From Gryganskiella cystojenkinii (Eukaryota > Mortierellomycota > Mortierellomycetes > Mortierellales > Mortierellaceae), in NCBI GenBank assembly GCA_015852425.1, contig JAAAIG010000263.1, positions 1 through 43,396 on the forward strand: DNA of 43,396 bases, in the 5' to 3' direction. Below the pieces are notes generated by a model that saw nothing but the letters and a program-made list of their open reading frames with translations, did no database searches and had not been told where the DNA came from. Shown here in pieces: positions 19,556-30,192 of this stretch. Numbering within the stretch: position 1 is the first letter of the stretch; every line of letters begins with the position of its first letter. Made by a program: the position numbers and the translations under genes.

Positions 19556-21880
19556 GGAGAAAACGAAAAGAAAAAAGTAAGCTCTGCGCGTGTGAACTGG
19601 CTCAGCGACACTTTTGTGGTGAATATCACAAAACCTATTTGCTGGTGGTGGAGTGGATAGTTGTTGTGGTTGATGTGGCTGTTGCCGTTGTAGTGGTTAG
19701 TGGCCTTGTCACCGATATACCACCAAAGTCGATTGGAGTTCCTATTCATCTCATCTTTCACATGCACATACCTATTGCCCTGGTTTCCCTTGATGCCTTG
19801 TAATCCGTGTAACCCTTGTAGTCTTCATGATCCTTTCCCTCCTTGCAATCCATGTTACTCTTCTTATCCTCGTTACCACCAGAGCTTACTGCTGAATCCT
19901 CAAGGGAGTTGAACAACGTCAATGAGCAGAAAGAACAGAAGGGAATGCAAAGCTACGTTCATTCTGTATGCCTTGGCTTGCTCATTAATGAAGATTGTCG
20001 TACTACGCGACCATAAGTCAGGTAATGGGGTGTAAGCGTGCCATGACCAAGCGAGTGTCGATGTCCCTCCCTTCCATCCACCAGTTCCAGAATAGCCATG
20101 CTGGTATTAAAAGGTAGTGATGATGGTCCAACAAATCCCTTCTTCGTTTCCGCCATGCGAAATGGTGCATGGACCCCCCACCAACAAGATAGTTAATGCT
20201 GTGGGTGCCCTCGCCCGAGGACAAAAAGTTAATTTGGTGGTCATGGTTATTGTTGTCATCGCCTCCGACACCACTCCTTGGATGGAGTTTGTCTCTCGTT
20301 TGCGAGCAATGCCTCTGGCAAGTAGAGGAAGGAGGGACAGAGGTGGGAGACGATTGAGATGTCGAATGGAGTGAGGGCCGTTTTTGTGTGCGGCAATAGT
20401 GACTCTTATTTCCTCACAAATATCACTTATTTCCAACCAGTGTGATGAGTTGGTAGGGTGGGGAAGGACAGGATGTAACGAAGGCATTCAACACCTGCTG
20501 AAGTTTTGGTTCATTGTGAAGGTGAATGGGCAATGCAGAATTGGTGTAATGCTGAACGGCTGACAATTATCGTTATCATTTTTAGCAAACAGAGGGACAC
20601 AAGCTCGACATGACACGAGGGCTATCAATTTTCACTGGTAGCAGGAATGAGAAAGGGCTTTGATGTAAAACGTGGAAACTTCGGCCTCCAACCTTCACTT
20701 TTTCTCTGATTAGCGACAGCAACAAATAATACTCGAAAGAAAGAGATGGCTGAGCCGACTTTTTGGGCCAGTCAGGCCATACTACTCTTTCCTTTGTTAT
20801 CACCTTTCTCGTCGCTTCTCTCAAGCACACACTTTGCGCCTGTTCGAGTTGAACGTCTCATAGGAACCCGGTTTGTCCTTCAGGCTATTGTTTTACTCGT
20901 TTTTGGAAAGGTAAACTACGCTAGATATTTGAACAATTTGGTGATGGCGCCCTTTCGTCCTTGGGGATGACTCTAATCCGTAATTGGACGCATGCGAGCT
21001 GCCCCTCATTACGCTAGTGAGCGGCTACAATATCCTCAAAGTCCCTCAAAGCTAACATCTTGGCATCTCATACCCCCCCTGGTTCTCAATCTCGATCCTT
21101 CCCGGAGGGAATATACTGTTCGGACACAGAGTGGGAGATTGTCCTTGACGATGAACAAACAACCACCTGCCAATAATTCCTCACCACAAATCTCTTTGGA
21201 GACCGCCAACAACGATCATGCCGACGACGACAATTCCTGATCTTATACTCTGCTTCCCTCAATCGTCAGCTACGAGAGAGTCACTCCCAATTCAACGGCC
21301 ATTGGCGCCGTCACCCTCACTACAATCTCTATCTCGACTGTGATTACAATGACAGGCACAGCTGCTGGCAGCGGCAACAGCATTATATCCCAGTCCATAT
21401 TTAGGCATCAATCCTTTGTGCCATCGCCAACAATCGTCATCCGGAAAAGTACTACAGAAACAAAGGCTGCTCTGGCCCCTTACAAGACCTGCAGACTTCT
21501 TCTACCTGAGGAAGTCTCGATCATTAAAAGCTATTACAGTTCTTCTATATGCCGAAAGATCTCTTCGCGGCTCTCCTCGAAGATGACCACCGCCTGCTCG
21601 GAAATATGACTTCACCCTATCAACATTGACAATGGTCAGTCCTGCGAGCTGGGACTGGTGCAACGAGCGATGAGGATGAGAATGAAAGGAGCAGGAATGA
21701 TACTTAAGTAAGCCAGGTATGTTTTCTGTTATCCTAATCTGCTCACTGTTGGCAATTCTCTCGGCTGTCGGTGCAGGCCGTCCTCGTGGTGTTTAGCACA
21801 AACCATAAGATTCTGCAGCCTTGACTGTCATAGCTGAATGAAATAAAAGGCGACCCCACACACGCTGGTGGGTTCGCACG
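19556..21880. other. Region without a confident gene
   Basis: Several short open frames occur but none shows a domain. The best is the minus-strand acidic stretch at about 19774-19920 (EDSAVSSGGNEDKKSNMDCK). It may be an upstream exon of the SANT gene. On the plus strand, 21240-21609 stays open through Ser/Thr-rich sequence, but I cannot assign it. Confidence 0.25.
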
Positions 21881-22303
21881 AAGATTTTTTTTATTGCCTC
21901 AAATTCTGTTTATTCGTTCTATTTCCGGGCACGATGATCGACAACCCGACAACGTTACAAAAGAAGGCAAACGAAACGGTTGGACCAAAAAGACCAAATA
22001 AACTCAAAAAAAGGGGGACGTTGGGAATGTGGATAGCACGAAGATCAGGGATAAGTGGCGGGCGACAAAGAAAGACAAGCATGAGAGGGGTCAAAATTAA
22101 GCAACAAGAACGAGAGTGAGAAAACAAAGACTATAAAAGACTACAGGGGACCTTAAAACAGAGAAAAAAAAGACAGATTATCGACACATCAACAGTCCGC
22201 ACAAGAACCAGCTTGTAGAACTATCAACATAAAGAAAATCTCGTTTTCTTCCTCGCCTTTGGCCCCCTCGACATTCGTTCTACAACTCTTTCATTTCTTC
22301 CGT

Positions 22304-23815
22304 TTACTTGGCGTAAACACCGTTCAAGTTGTTCTTGACCTCGCTCTTGTTGGGACCGGTACCGGAATTGTGCTTGACACCATCACCCTTGGCGGTGACA
22401 CCAGTCTTGCGACCCTTGAAGTCAACAACAGCGATCGAGCTCTTGGGCAACTTGCCGTGCTTGACACCGGTCAAACGGATATCAGCACAGTTGTGGTAGT
22501 ACTGGGGCAAGATATCGGCGGTCCAGGACCAGACGAACAAGCACTTGTTCTTGGTGTTGCACGAGGGGACGTTGGCGGGGATTTTGACGGGCCACTGGTA
22601 GTAGGCTGGAAGAAGGAGGAAGAAGCAGGTGTGACTGTTAACAAAATGAACGCGAGTTGTGAACGCAACAAAACTAAATAGGTCGATGTGAAACATGAAA
22701 TAAAAGATGAACTTACCATCAGGGCAAGACTTGGTGTAGCGACCGATCAAGTGGTAGGTCTTTCCACCATCGTAAGAGAGGGAGAACTCGCACTTTTTTT
22801 TTTGATTTCGAGAAATATGAAAGGAATGATTGTGTGAGCAATTGTTCAAGTTTCGCCGCTTCCGATTTTTTGATTTTTTTTTGAGCAGCACGCCGTCAGT
22901 TCAGGCAAATAAGGTAATGGAACAGGGGGGAACTTACAGTGCCACCGCCGTGACGGGCCTGGGAGAACTGGTGGGACTTGGAGGTGGGCTTGGGCTGCTT
23001 CTGGATTTGAGACTGGCTCATGGACGAGGCCAAGAAGCGGACGTTGACGGTCTGACCGGCCTTCATGTTGGTGACGGGGCCGGGGGCATAACCACCGCAA
23101 GGGAACTTTTGGGTCCACTTGCTATCGTGATAACCGATCCAGGTCTATTTATGGAGCGCAATGAGAAAGGTAACGAGAGAGAATAGGAGTGAGTTAGTGA
23201 GTGAGTGAGTGAGCGAGTGAATGGAGGGTGTTTTAAGTATGAGTTGTGATGGAGCCAAGAATCGGTCTCATGTTTGTTGGAAGCCGCGTCCTATTTGACT
23301 ACAAGGTTTGCCTCTTGCTCTCCTCTCGGGGAAAAGCTGATATCTTCTAAGCAGCCGCCATATCCAGTTGTCATTGACGAATAATGCTGAAGGCCAAAGA
23401 TACGAGAAAATAGGATATGTCTCACAAAATGATGATGGTGGGGCGAAAAGGGGTATGTCCTGTTTTGTATTTGCAGTGTGGGCAGAGGCACCGCCTTTTG
23501 CCATTCTCGGCGAAAATTTTGTAAATGTGGTTTTTCTCCTCTGCACTCGGCTGAGGGGTGCATTTTTGGTCGATTTCTCGGTATGCCGGTAAAAATTCCT
23601 TTTTGCGTCTCTCGAAAATTATTTTTTTGTGTTTGAGGATTGTTTGACGTGTTTGCAGTCAGAGTGAGTAAAGGGGAGGGAACACATACGTGGACACGGC
23701 CGTTGTATTGCTTGGTGCCGTAACCACCACGAGGGGTAGGGTAGAGAAGAGCCATGTGGGCGGTGGCAGAGGCCATCATAGTGCCGAGGACAAGAACAGC
23801 AGCGGTGAACTTCAT
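22304..23815 (-). CDS. Secreted LPMO-like copper-site protein
   Basis: Exons 23815-23690, 23144-22938, 22792-22717 and 22605-22304 join in phase to 236 aa. Residues 1-19 are a signal peptide ending ATA, so the mature protein starts with His20 (HMALLYPTPRGGYG). An exposed N-terminal His after signal cleavage is the defining feature of the LPMO copper histidine brace. A second conserved-looking His is H107 in QARHGGGTCEFSLSYDGG. Other family-like features are FPCGGYAPGPVTN, KSCPD and the Cys-rich core SCNTKNKCLFVWSW...YYHNCADIRL. A basic 45-residue tail follows without a GPI signal. Likely role: oxidative attack on, or binding to, chitin or another polysaccharide outside the cell; copper-binding non-enzymatic relatives are an alternative. 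Intron 1 is unusually long (545 bp) and contains a GTGA microsatellite (23191-23215). AATAAA on the minus strand near 21893 may end the transcript. Confidence 0.72.
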
Positions 23816-23999
23816 GTTGTTGGTGAGAGAGAGTGTGTGGTTGTTAGGGAAAGAGGGGTGATGAAAGTTGTGAGAAGGAGCGGTAAGGATTGAGGGGTAT
23901 GTTACTTGATGAAGATCAAGAAGTGAGGGGCCCTTTGTGAGAAAGAGAGTGAATGGAAGTGGAGGAGGGGTATCGTGAAGAAGAAGAAAGAAAGAGAAA

Positions 24000-25560
24000 G
24001 AGGAAACAAACGAAACCCCGAGAGAGAAATTTATTGTCCAACGACAGAAAAAACGAATTTGACGACACAATCTCCAACGGCCAGACCGATTACGAATTGC
24101 CGCAGGAAGGGACAGTGGTTGATGGAGGTGGTGGCAGTGATGTCTGTATGATGAAGAGCAGAGGCCAATTTTCGGAAAAGAAGACTAAAAGGAGACGTCT
24201 AGACTCCTAAATAACAGGGGTTCTGCATTCTCTGTTTCTTTTTTGCCAATCGAAGAGGCAAAAGAACGCTAAGCGCTCACTTTAGCCTCCAAATTGCGGA
24301 ATGAACATGAGAGAGCGAGTCCAAGTGGACAAAAATTGTCGCTGAGAATGGAAGAGCCTCTTTCAAAAAGAAAAGTAGAAGGTTTCCATTCACTTCCTGG
24401 AAATGAAAAAAAAGAGGAAATCGCTGCATTCTGCGGTAGTCTAATGGTGTCCAAAAAGCGAGGATAACCCGGTGGCAGTGGGAAAACTGAATTTTTTTGA
24501 CTTTGGCTTGCAATCAAACCCTGTCTGTCCCTCTCTCTTTGTTTGTTTCGGCTCTCAAAAAAGAGATGGTTATTTTTGTGCTCTCAAAAAAAATCTTTTG
24601 GTTTCTTTGCACCAAATAACAGACATCCTCGCTGCCTGGGTCACAGTTAAACAAGACCTCGGAAAAAGTTAGTCGAGTCGGGCCATTGCCCTAGTTCCCG
24701 TTCATATTAAGCACTGCCCTTGCTTTCTGGTGTTGGGGGAGTGGAGAATGAAAAATAGTCCAGCTGTTGATACAACAAAATGAACCAAAGATCCAAAGGC
24801 AAGAGGCGATTTATAAACTGCAAGGTAGCGTTTGTGAGATACGTTGGCCAGAGAGGTGCACGATCACTCATGACGAAACGCGTTTGTGATTGGTGGCAAT
24901 GTGGTCAATCCTTAATCTTTTTGTTCCAAGTGTCCCTCGACGTCTTCACCTCGTGCTTGTGCCTGGTACTGTACCTGAATTTTTGGCCCTTTTTTTTAGA
25001 AAATATTGTAAAAGAGATCAGAAGTACATTTCGCTTCTCATTCCAGACCCACACTTCATTACAGTCTTCCCATTTGATTGTGCCTTTTGTCAGAAAGGTG
25101 ATCTCATCTCCGGATGGGGGGATGATGATCTTGATTGTGTTCAATCGAAAAAGCCGACCAACCAGAGAGAACCAAGCCAAGCACAACACCACAAATAATC
25201 AAACTCTATTCCTTTGACAGCCTTTCTCAGCCTTTTGATGCTTTCTGTTTTCAAAGGGAAAGCAAACACTTTTTTTGTGTTTGTTGCCTTTTTTTTTTAT
25301 TTTTATTTTTTTTGTGTGTGGTTGACTAGTGTTCTAGAAACAATCAAATCCCTAGAAAGAGGGATTCCCAAAGACCTTATCAAAAGAAAGTACCTGGGAT
25401 TGAACATAGCAGCACTGTCCTGTTGAGAATGTATTTCTAGCCGGAGAATTTTCATTAGAACTATGATATGAGAGTGGAACACAAAATAAAAAGGGAAAAA
25501 CGTGTTATGTAAATATATGATGGTGAGACACAGACCCAACGAGAAAAAAAAAACTTGACT
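24000..25560. other. Gene-free stretch
   Basis: About 1.5 kb rich in A and T homopolymers. Open frames exist on both strands but look like translated noise. No gene supported. Confidence 0.35.
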
Positions 25561-26240
25561 CTGAAAATCGATAATGGCCCTCGTTTAGGGTCTGTTCATA
25601 GGACCGGACGCCCTTGTTAGTCCGTTTAAAATCCGCGCCCCGAGTTCTCTAAAGTTGATGAGGCTCGGTATCCCTAGGACACTGGCGAGCGGTGGTTTTA
25701 GAGGCTGGTAAAGGATCTCTGCAACCAGTGGGATCAATAACGGTAAGCTGGATGTATTGAATGAGACCCCGTGTTCTCAGAGGAGAAAGATGAAGAGTCA
25801 GCACAGTGACTCAGAGCTATATGTTAAGAAGAAAACCCCGGCTGACTTGCTGAAGGGCATGGAATCATTTCCGAGTGGACGCTATGGTGTTCAGGGACGG
25901 TCGATGTCTGTTCGTACCCTGCTGGGAGTGGCGAGACTGGTAGTCTCAGAGCGGAGATGACTTGTGAAGGATCCCCCAGCTGCCCAGACCGAGAGCGAGC
26001 AAGGATCCAGAGATCATTCTCTCGAGAGACAGGTGACTTGGAGGTATTGACTGTCGCTCAGGGTTCGAACATTAGGCGAATATGGTATCCAGTTCACAAG
26101 GGTCTTGTGGCCTCGTATGCTTGGTTGTCTTGCTGTAGGACTAGCCAATATTCGTCGCTGTCCAACTGGGACCATGGTTTCGATCCAGCAATAGCGGTGG
26201 AATCCTTGGGTGTCGATCGACAAGGATGAGGTTGTCGAAA
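25561..26240 (+). other. Possible decayed coding segment, unrecognised
   Basis: The base composition is more even than in the flanks. One frame stays open from about 25711 to 25959, including KMKSQHSDSELYVKKKTPAD and GRYGVQGRSMSVRTLLG. After the TGA the same frame continues as LVKDPPAAQTESEQGSRDHS to another stop near 26050. This resembles an old ORF (host or retroelement) with nonsense mutations. No domain recognised. Confidence 0.25.
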
Positions 26241-26438
26241 GGCAACTGTCCGAGTCTATGAGTTAGGGGAAACGACTACCAAAAATCCTCACTGCACGGT
26301 GATAATTTTGTACGTGTTTTATATCTGCTCGCATACGTGACTACGTTTTCTGCTGTCCCATTTGGCTGCAAGTCTTTTTATTTGCAGACCAACCTTTGAA
26401 ACACGAATCGACACACATTGCACCCGAGGAACGACACC

Positions 26439-26916
26439 ATGGACGAGGCACAAATGAACCACTTGGCATCAACTTCCTTCCCCCTTATCCACGGCAAGGA
26501 CGAAAGTGAGGACTTGGCTGGGTACACACAACCATCATTCTAATGAACAAAATAAGAACAAGGGAAACAGTCTTCATCAAGCTGACACGTTCCACATTAA
26601 TCTTTTTTTCTTTTGCACGTTGAATAGCAAGGTCATAGAGTTACAGGAAGGACTCAGGGGTAGGTGTATTTCCATTCCCTCACTCGTACTCTCATCGGAT
26701 TATATTGACTGAACCGACGTAACAACGAGCACCCGACGTTAACCATGTTTCATTTGTCTTTTTTGTTGTGTCAACCATTTAGACCTCCTCAAGCGAGTTA
26801 CAACAGTCCATGAGGAACATGACAAGAAGCGGGACGAGAACGTGATGCTCCAACAGTATATCGCCAACCTTATGAACTCGAATGCCGTCCGTGGAGATGC
26901 AACCGCCAGCAAATAG
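26439..26916 (+). CDS. SCOC: Short coiled-coil protein, SCOC/UNC-69-like
   Basis: Exons 26439-26521, 26628-26659 and 26783-26916 join in phase to exactly 82 aa. After an unstructured 25 residues comes a coiled coil (about 27-75): KVIELQEGLRDLLKRV, HEEHDKKRDENVMLQQYI, then ANLMNSN. The pattern hydrophobic-ELQ-x-x-L...ENxxLxQYIxNLM is the signature of the SCOC/UNC-69 family, whose animal members are also about 80-160 aa. They bind ARL1/FEZ and act at the Golgi and in autophagy and vesicle transport. The fungal role is inferred by homology. The middle exon is only 32 bp. The model was fixed by requiring splice phases 2 and 1. AATAAA at about 27246 may be the polyadenylation signal. Confidence 0.8.
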
Positions 26917-27322
26917 ACGCAAATGAACTCAACAGCCCACTCGATATCAATATACCCACTCCACCCTAGCGTGAAAAGCGACAGACCAAAATACACATGT
27001 CAACAACAGCCCGTTTCTCGCAAAGAGGGGACTGACAGCAGCCAAAAAAAAAAAAAAATCGGAGAGGTTCAGGATGACCCGTACTTGGGTCCCAGTCCCA
27101 TTCTCGTCCACATCAGCGACGCATTTTTTTTAAAACACTCGGATGAATTTCAGCGCGGGCTTTTGCTCCATAGTCGCCTTTTTATTACGACCCAGACGGA
27201 TACGCTGTGACATCTTTTCTCGCCTCTCATCTTTACCGTAATAGAAATAAAAGGACAGTGAGTTGACGCTGTCAATCAGCAGGAGCATTCTTTTATTCTC
27301 TTTTGTTGTCTCGACATTATAT

Positions 27323-29467
27323 TTATGGTTTGTAGGCGGCATCCTTATTTTGTCGCTGTTCTCTCTGATATCGTTTGGAGGGAATCTGGGGCAAAACTGG
27401 AGCGGTACCACGTTGAGGGGTCAAGGGCAACCATGTCAATTGAGGTCTGTAAGCGGAATCCTTTTGAACCTGACGTCTTTGGACCCACTCGGGCAAGTAT
27501 CCAAAGATGATGTTGCGGATGACCTTTTCCATGAACGTCTACCGGACAAAATATATAAAAGAGGGGCGCAAGAGATTAAGCATTACCGAACAAATTGAAA
27601 CAGAATTTCAAAGAGTAGAAAGGGTATCGAGAAAGAAAAAAATATCGAGACTTACATGTCCATATTGCAACTTGGCCGCAGACTGACTGGCTTCATAGGC
27701 GGCTTTGACAAGATTAAACCGCTGTTTGCGATAAGATTGAAAACATTTTTGGATCGCCTGATGGCTTTTCGGTTGAATATCGTACAGACAATTGGCCAAA
27801 ATCACAGCATCCTGCATCGCGTTCACTGCTCCCTGTCCAGTCGAAGGGAGTAACTATAGAAACGAATACCAGAGAGCGTTAAAAAAAACTATAATAACAA
27901 AAATAAAAAGCTCTAGTTCCTCGATGTTTTCACGTGTTTGCTCTATTCCATGATCATTCAAGTCACGTCTCTCACCTTGTGTGCGGCTATGGGTATATGA
28001 ACAAGATGGAGAAGAACCACGAAAAGAATAAAACATTAGCAAACAAGCCTGTTGAGCATGCTAAAACGTATCGCGACAACTCCTTTTTTTTCTTTTTTTA
28101 CCATCTCCAATCAAGACTACGCGACCATGATGCCACGTTTGGTAGAGCAAGTCCTCAAAGAACACCTTGGAGATGACCTCTTTCGGTGTCGCCTCGATCA
28201 AATCCCCGACTTTGCCCCAGGGAGTCTCATAATCCTTGACCTCTTGCAACATCTTATCGTTCATGGTCGCAGTCCATTCTGAATTTCGAAACTGTTCGTC
28301 TTCGATATCCACAGTGTCCAATTGCATGACAATGTTATAACAGATCCTGTTTCCTGGGACGCTATATGTGCACCACTGCGAAAAACATTCAAAAGTTAGC
28401 TCTCCATATCTTTGCAAAACATCTTTTTTTTCTTTTTTTGTTTTTTTTCAACATACAGTGTAAGGACTGTCCTTTGCAATAACGATCGCTGCCGCAGAGG
28501 ATGGGTTATCAACGCCGGGGTACTCGGCCGGATCCAGGGGACGGGTTGTCCCAACCAAGCAAGCATATCCCTTGGTCATCTTGCGCTTATCGGCCTGGGG
28601 GAGTTTCTTTTCTTGATCGAGCACCTCGTACATGTGCTGACGAACAGCGCTGTGCGCCCCATCCGCACCCACGAGAACATCACCCGAAAAAGTCGATCCA
28701 TCCTGACACCGGACCAACACTCCATTCTCAGACTGGGAGAAATTCAAGATTCGCTTGGAGAGATGGATCTTTTCGGCAGGGATCCGGTTAAAAAGGATAT
28801 CGTAGAACTTTGATCGGCTAAACAAAACAGTATGATACCCGGCACTAACAGAGAAAGTAGGTTATATTCTCTCTGTCAATATTTCTTCGAGTTTCTTTTG
28901 TGGCTTCTCAACACCCTCAATTGTCACGCGTGCCTTCTAGCTAAAGGTCAGTCCAACTTACATAGCGTCATGACCAACACTGTTGAACTCTCCAATCTTG
29001 CTCATATCCTCGTTTAGGAACTGGATGCCGAGGACTGGGTACGAGACTTTCAACAGGTCCTCATAGATACCGAGTTGCTCAAAGACAGGTTGAATACCTG
29101 GTGAAAGAGCCATGACCGCCCCTATTCAGATGACGATAGGAGTGACAAAGTAGAGCCCTCTCCTACCTGCGTTAATGTCGGTTCTGTATGTACTCTATCT
29201 TTCTTTGCGATTTTCATTTTTCTTCGATGGCGGCAAGGCGTTTTTTTTACCCAAAGGTTTGATCTCCTGAGCACGTTCGAGGATGACATAGGGGATCCCG
29301 GCCTTTTCCAGAATGTTGCCAAGCAAGAGTCCTGCAAGCCCTGCACCGGCAATCAACACCTTGAGAGGGGCATCACTCACGGTTGGGACATTGTCGAGGT
29401 TGCAATGTAGAAAGACCGGGTCACTGTCGCTTGAATCACCCTTGGAATGGGTTTGTACTGGTGACAT
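27323..29467 (-). CDS. FAD-dependent monooxygenase 1 (PHBH-type)
   Basis: Seven exons (minus): 29467-29251, 29121-28962, 28844-28457, 28375-28102, 27986-27976, 27853-27656 and 27538-27323, giving 487 aa with every junction in phase. Motifs are the FAD-binding GxGxxG at 41-46 (LIAGAGLAGLLLG), the DG motif (VLVGADGAHSAVR), and the GD motif (VVLIGDAAHKLLPSTGQG). The GD motif exists only if an 11-nt microexon (CCGCACACAAG) is included. The family hydroxylates or epoxidises small organic substrates with FAD and NAD(P)H; the substrate is unknown. There is no signal peptide or C-terminal membrane anchor. The ATG at 29467 was chosen over the upstream TTG. It is paralogous to the gene at 38044. Confidence 0.9.
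27976..27986 (-). other. 11-nt microexon of FAD monooxygenase 1
   Basis: On the minus strand CCGCACACAAG is bounded by ATAG and GTGAGA. It adds A-A-H-K and completes the GDAAHK motif. The flanking introns are 115 bp and 122 bp. Without it the frame and a conserved FAD-binding motif are lost. Confidence 0.8.
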
Positions 29468-30192
29468 GATCAACGTTGTATGTGCTGGTTAAAAAGAAAA
29501 GTTCTTGATTTATGTGGTGGAGAGTGTGGAGATGACTAGGCGAAGGAGGGAAAAGCAGAAAGAAAGAAAGAGAGGAAAAGAAAAGATGGGCGTATTTTTT
29601 TTTTGGGAAGTTAAAATGAAAAAAGCAATCAAAAGAACAAGTGACACCAATTGGGGCGACGGCGCTCGACCGTTGACAGTGCATGATGCACATGCAAGTC
29701 GAGGGAAAAAGCAAGGTGGTACAGCCGCTCTCTTTTTTTGTGTCTGAGCACCAGCACCAACGTCTGAAAAAAACAGGTATTTCGCACTCCTCTTCGGGGC
29801 AAAGAGTACGTCCACTTGGGCTTGCCGTCAGGACTTGCAAGACTCTTTCATCGTGGACTAATCGACACGAGCAGACAGGTGCCATGAGGCGGCCCTGTGG
29901 ACCACATTTCAACGACACAGCTATGAGACGCAAGACCTACTAAAATTACTCAAGAAGTTGTCATTTGTGGTGGGTACGAATGGGAACACTGCAGCAGCAT
30001 CCGACGTTTTTGCTTTTAGGTACAAAAATGTGGGCACCAATAATGCGCCTTTTATTATTGGCAATGCCATAACACGTTTTGTAGCCCATGGACCCTTCAA
30101 TATTTCTTTAAGAATATGTTGAATTAAATACTTTTTTTCATCTTCTTCGTGTTTGCTATTTTTTTTTTTTTTTGAGAGGGGGGCGGACCTCT
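29468..30192. other. Spacer between monooxygenase 1 and arrestin gene
   Basis: No gene seen. It should hold the monooxygenase promoter and the arrestin 3' UTR. Several A/T homopolymers and a T16 run (30157-30172) are present. Confidence 0.35.

Noticed and set aside
23268..23546. 92-aa minus ORF inside LPMO intron 1
   Set aside because: No domain, and good splice sites on both sides show it is intronic.
26055..26090. tRNA-like T-loop (GGTTCGAAC)
   Set aside because: No matching acceptor, D or anticodon stems can be folded around it; the same applies to GGCTCGAATCC in the MITE.
29505..29943. Plus and minus ORFs upstream of monooxygenase 1
   Set aside because: Low-complexity translations without a start or domain; this is promoter and spacer DNA.
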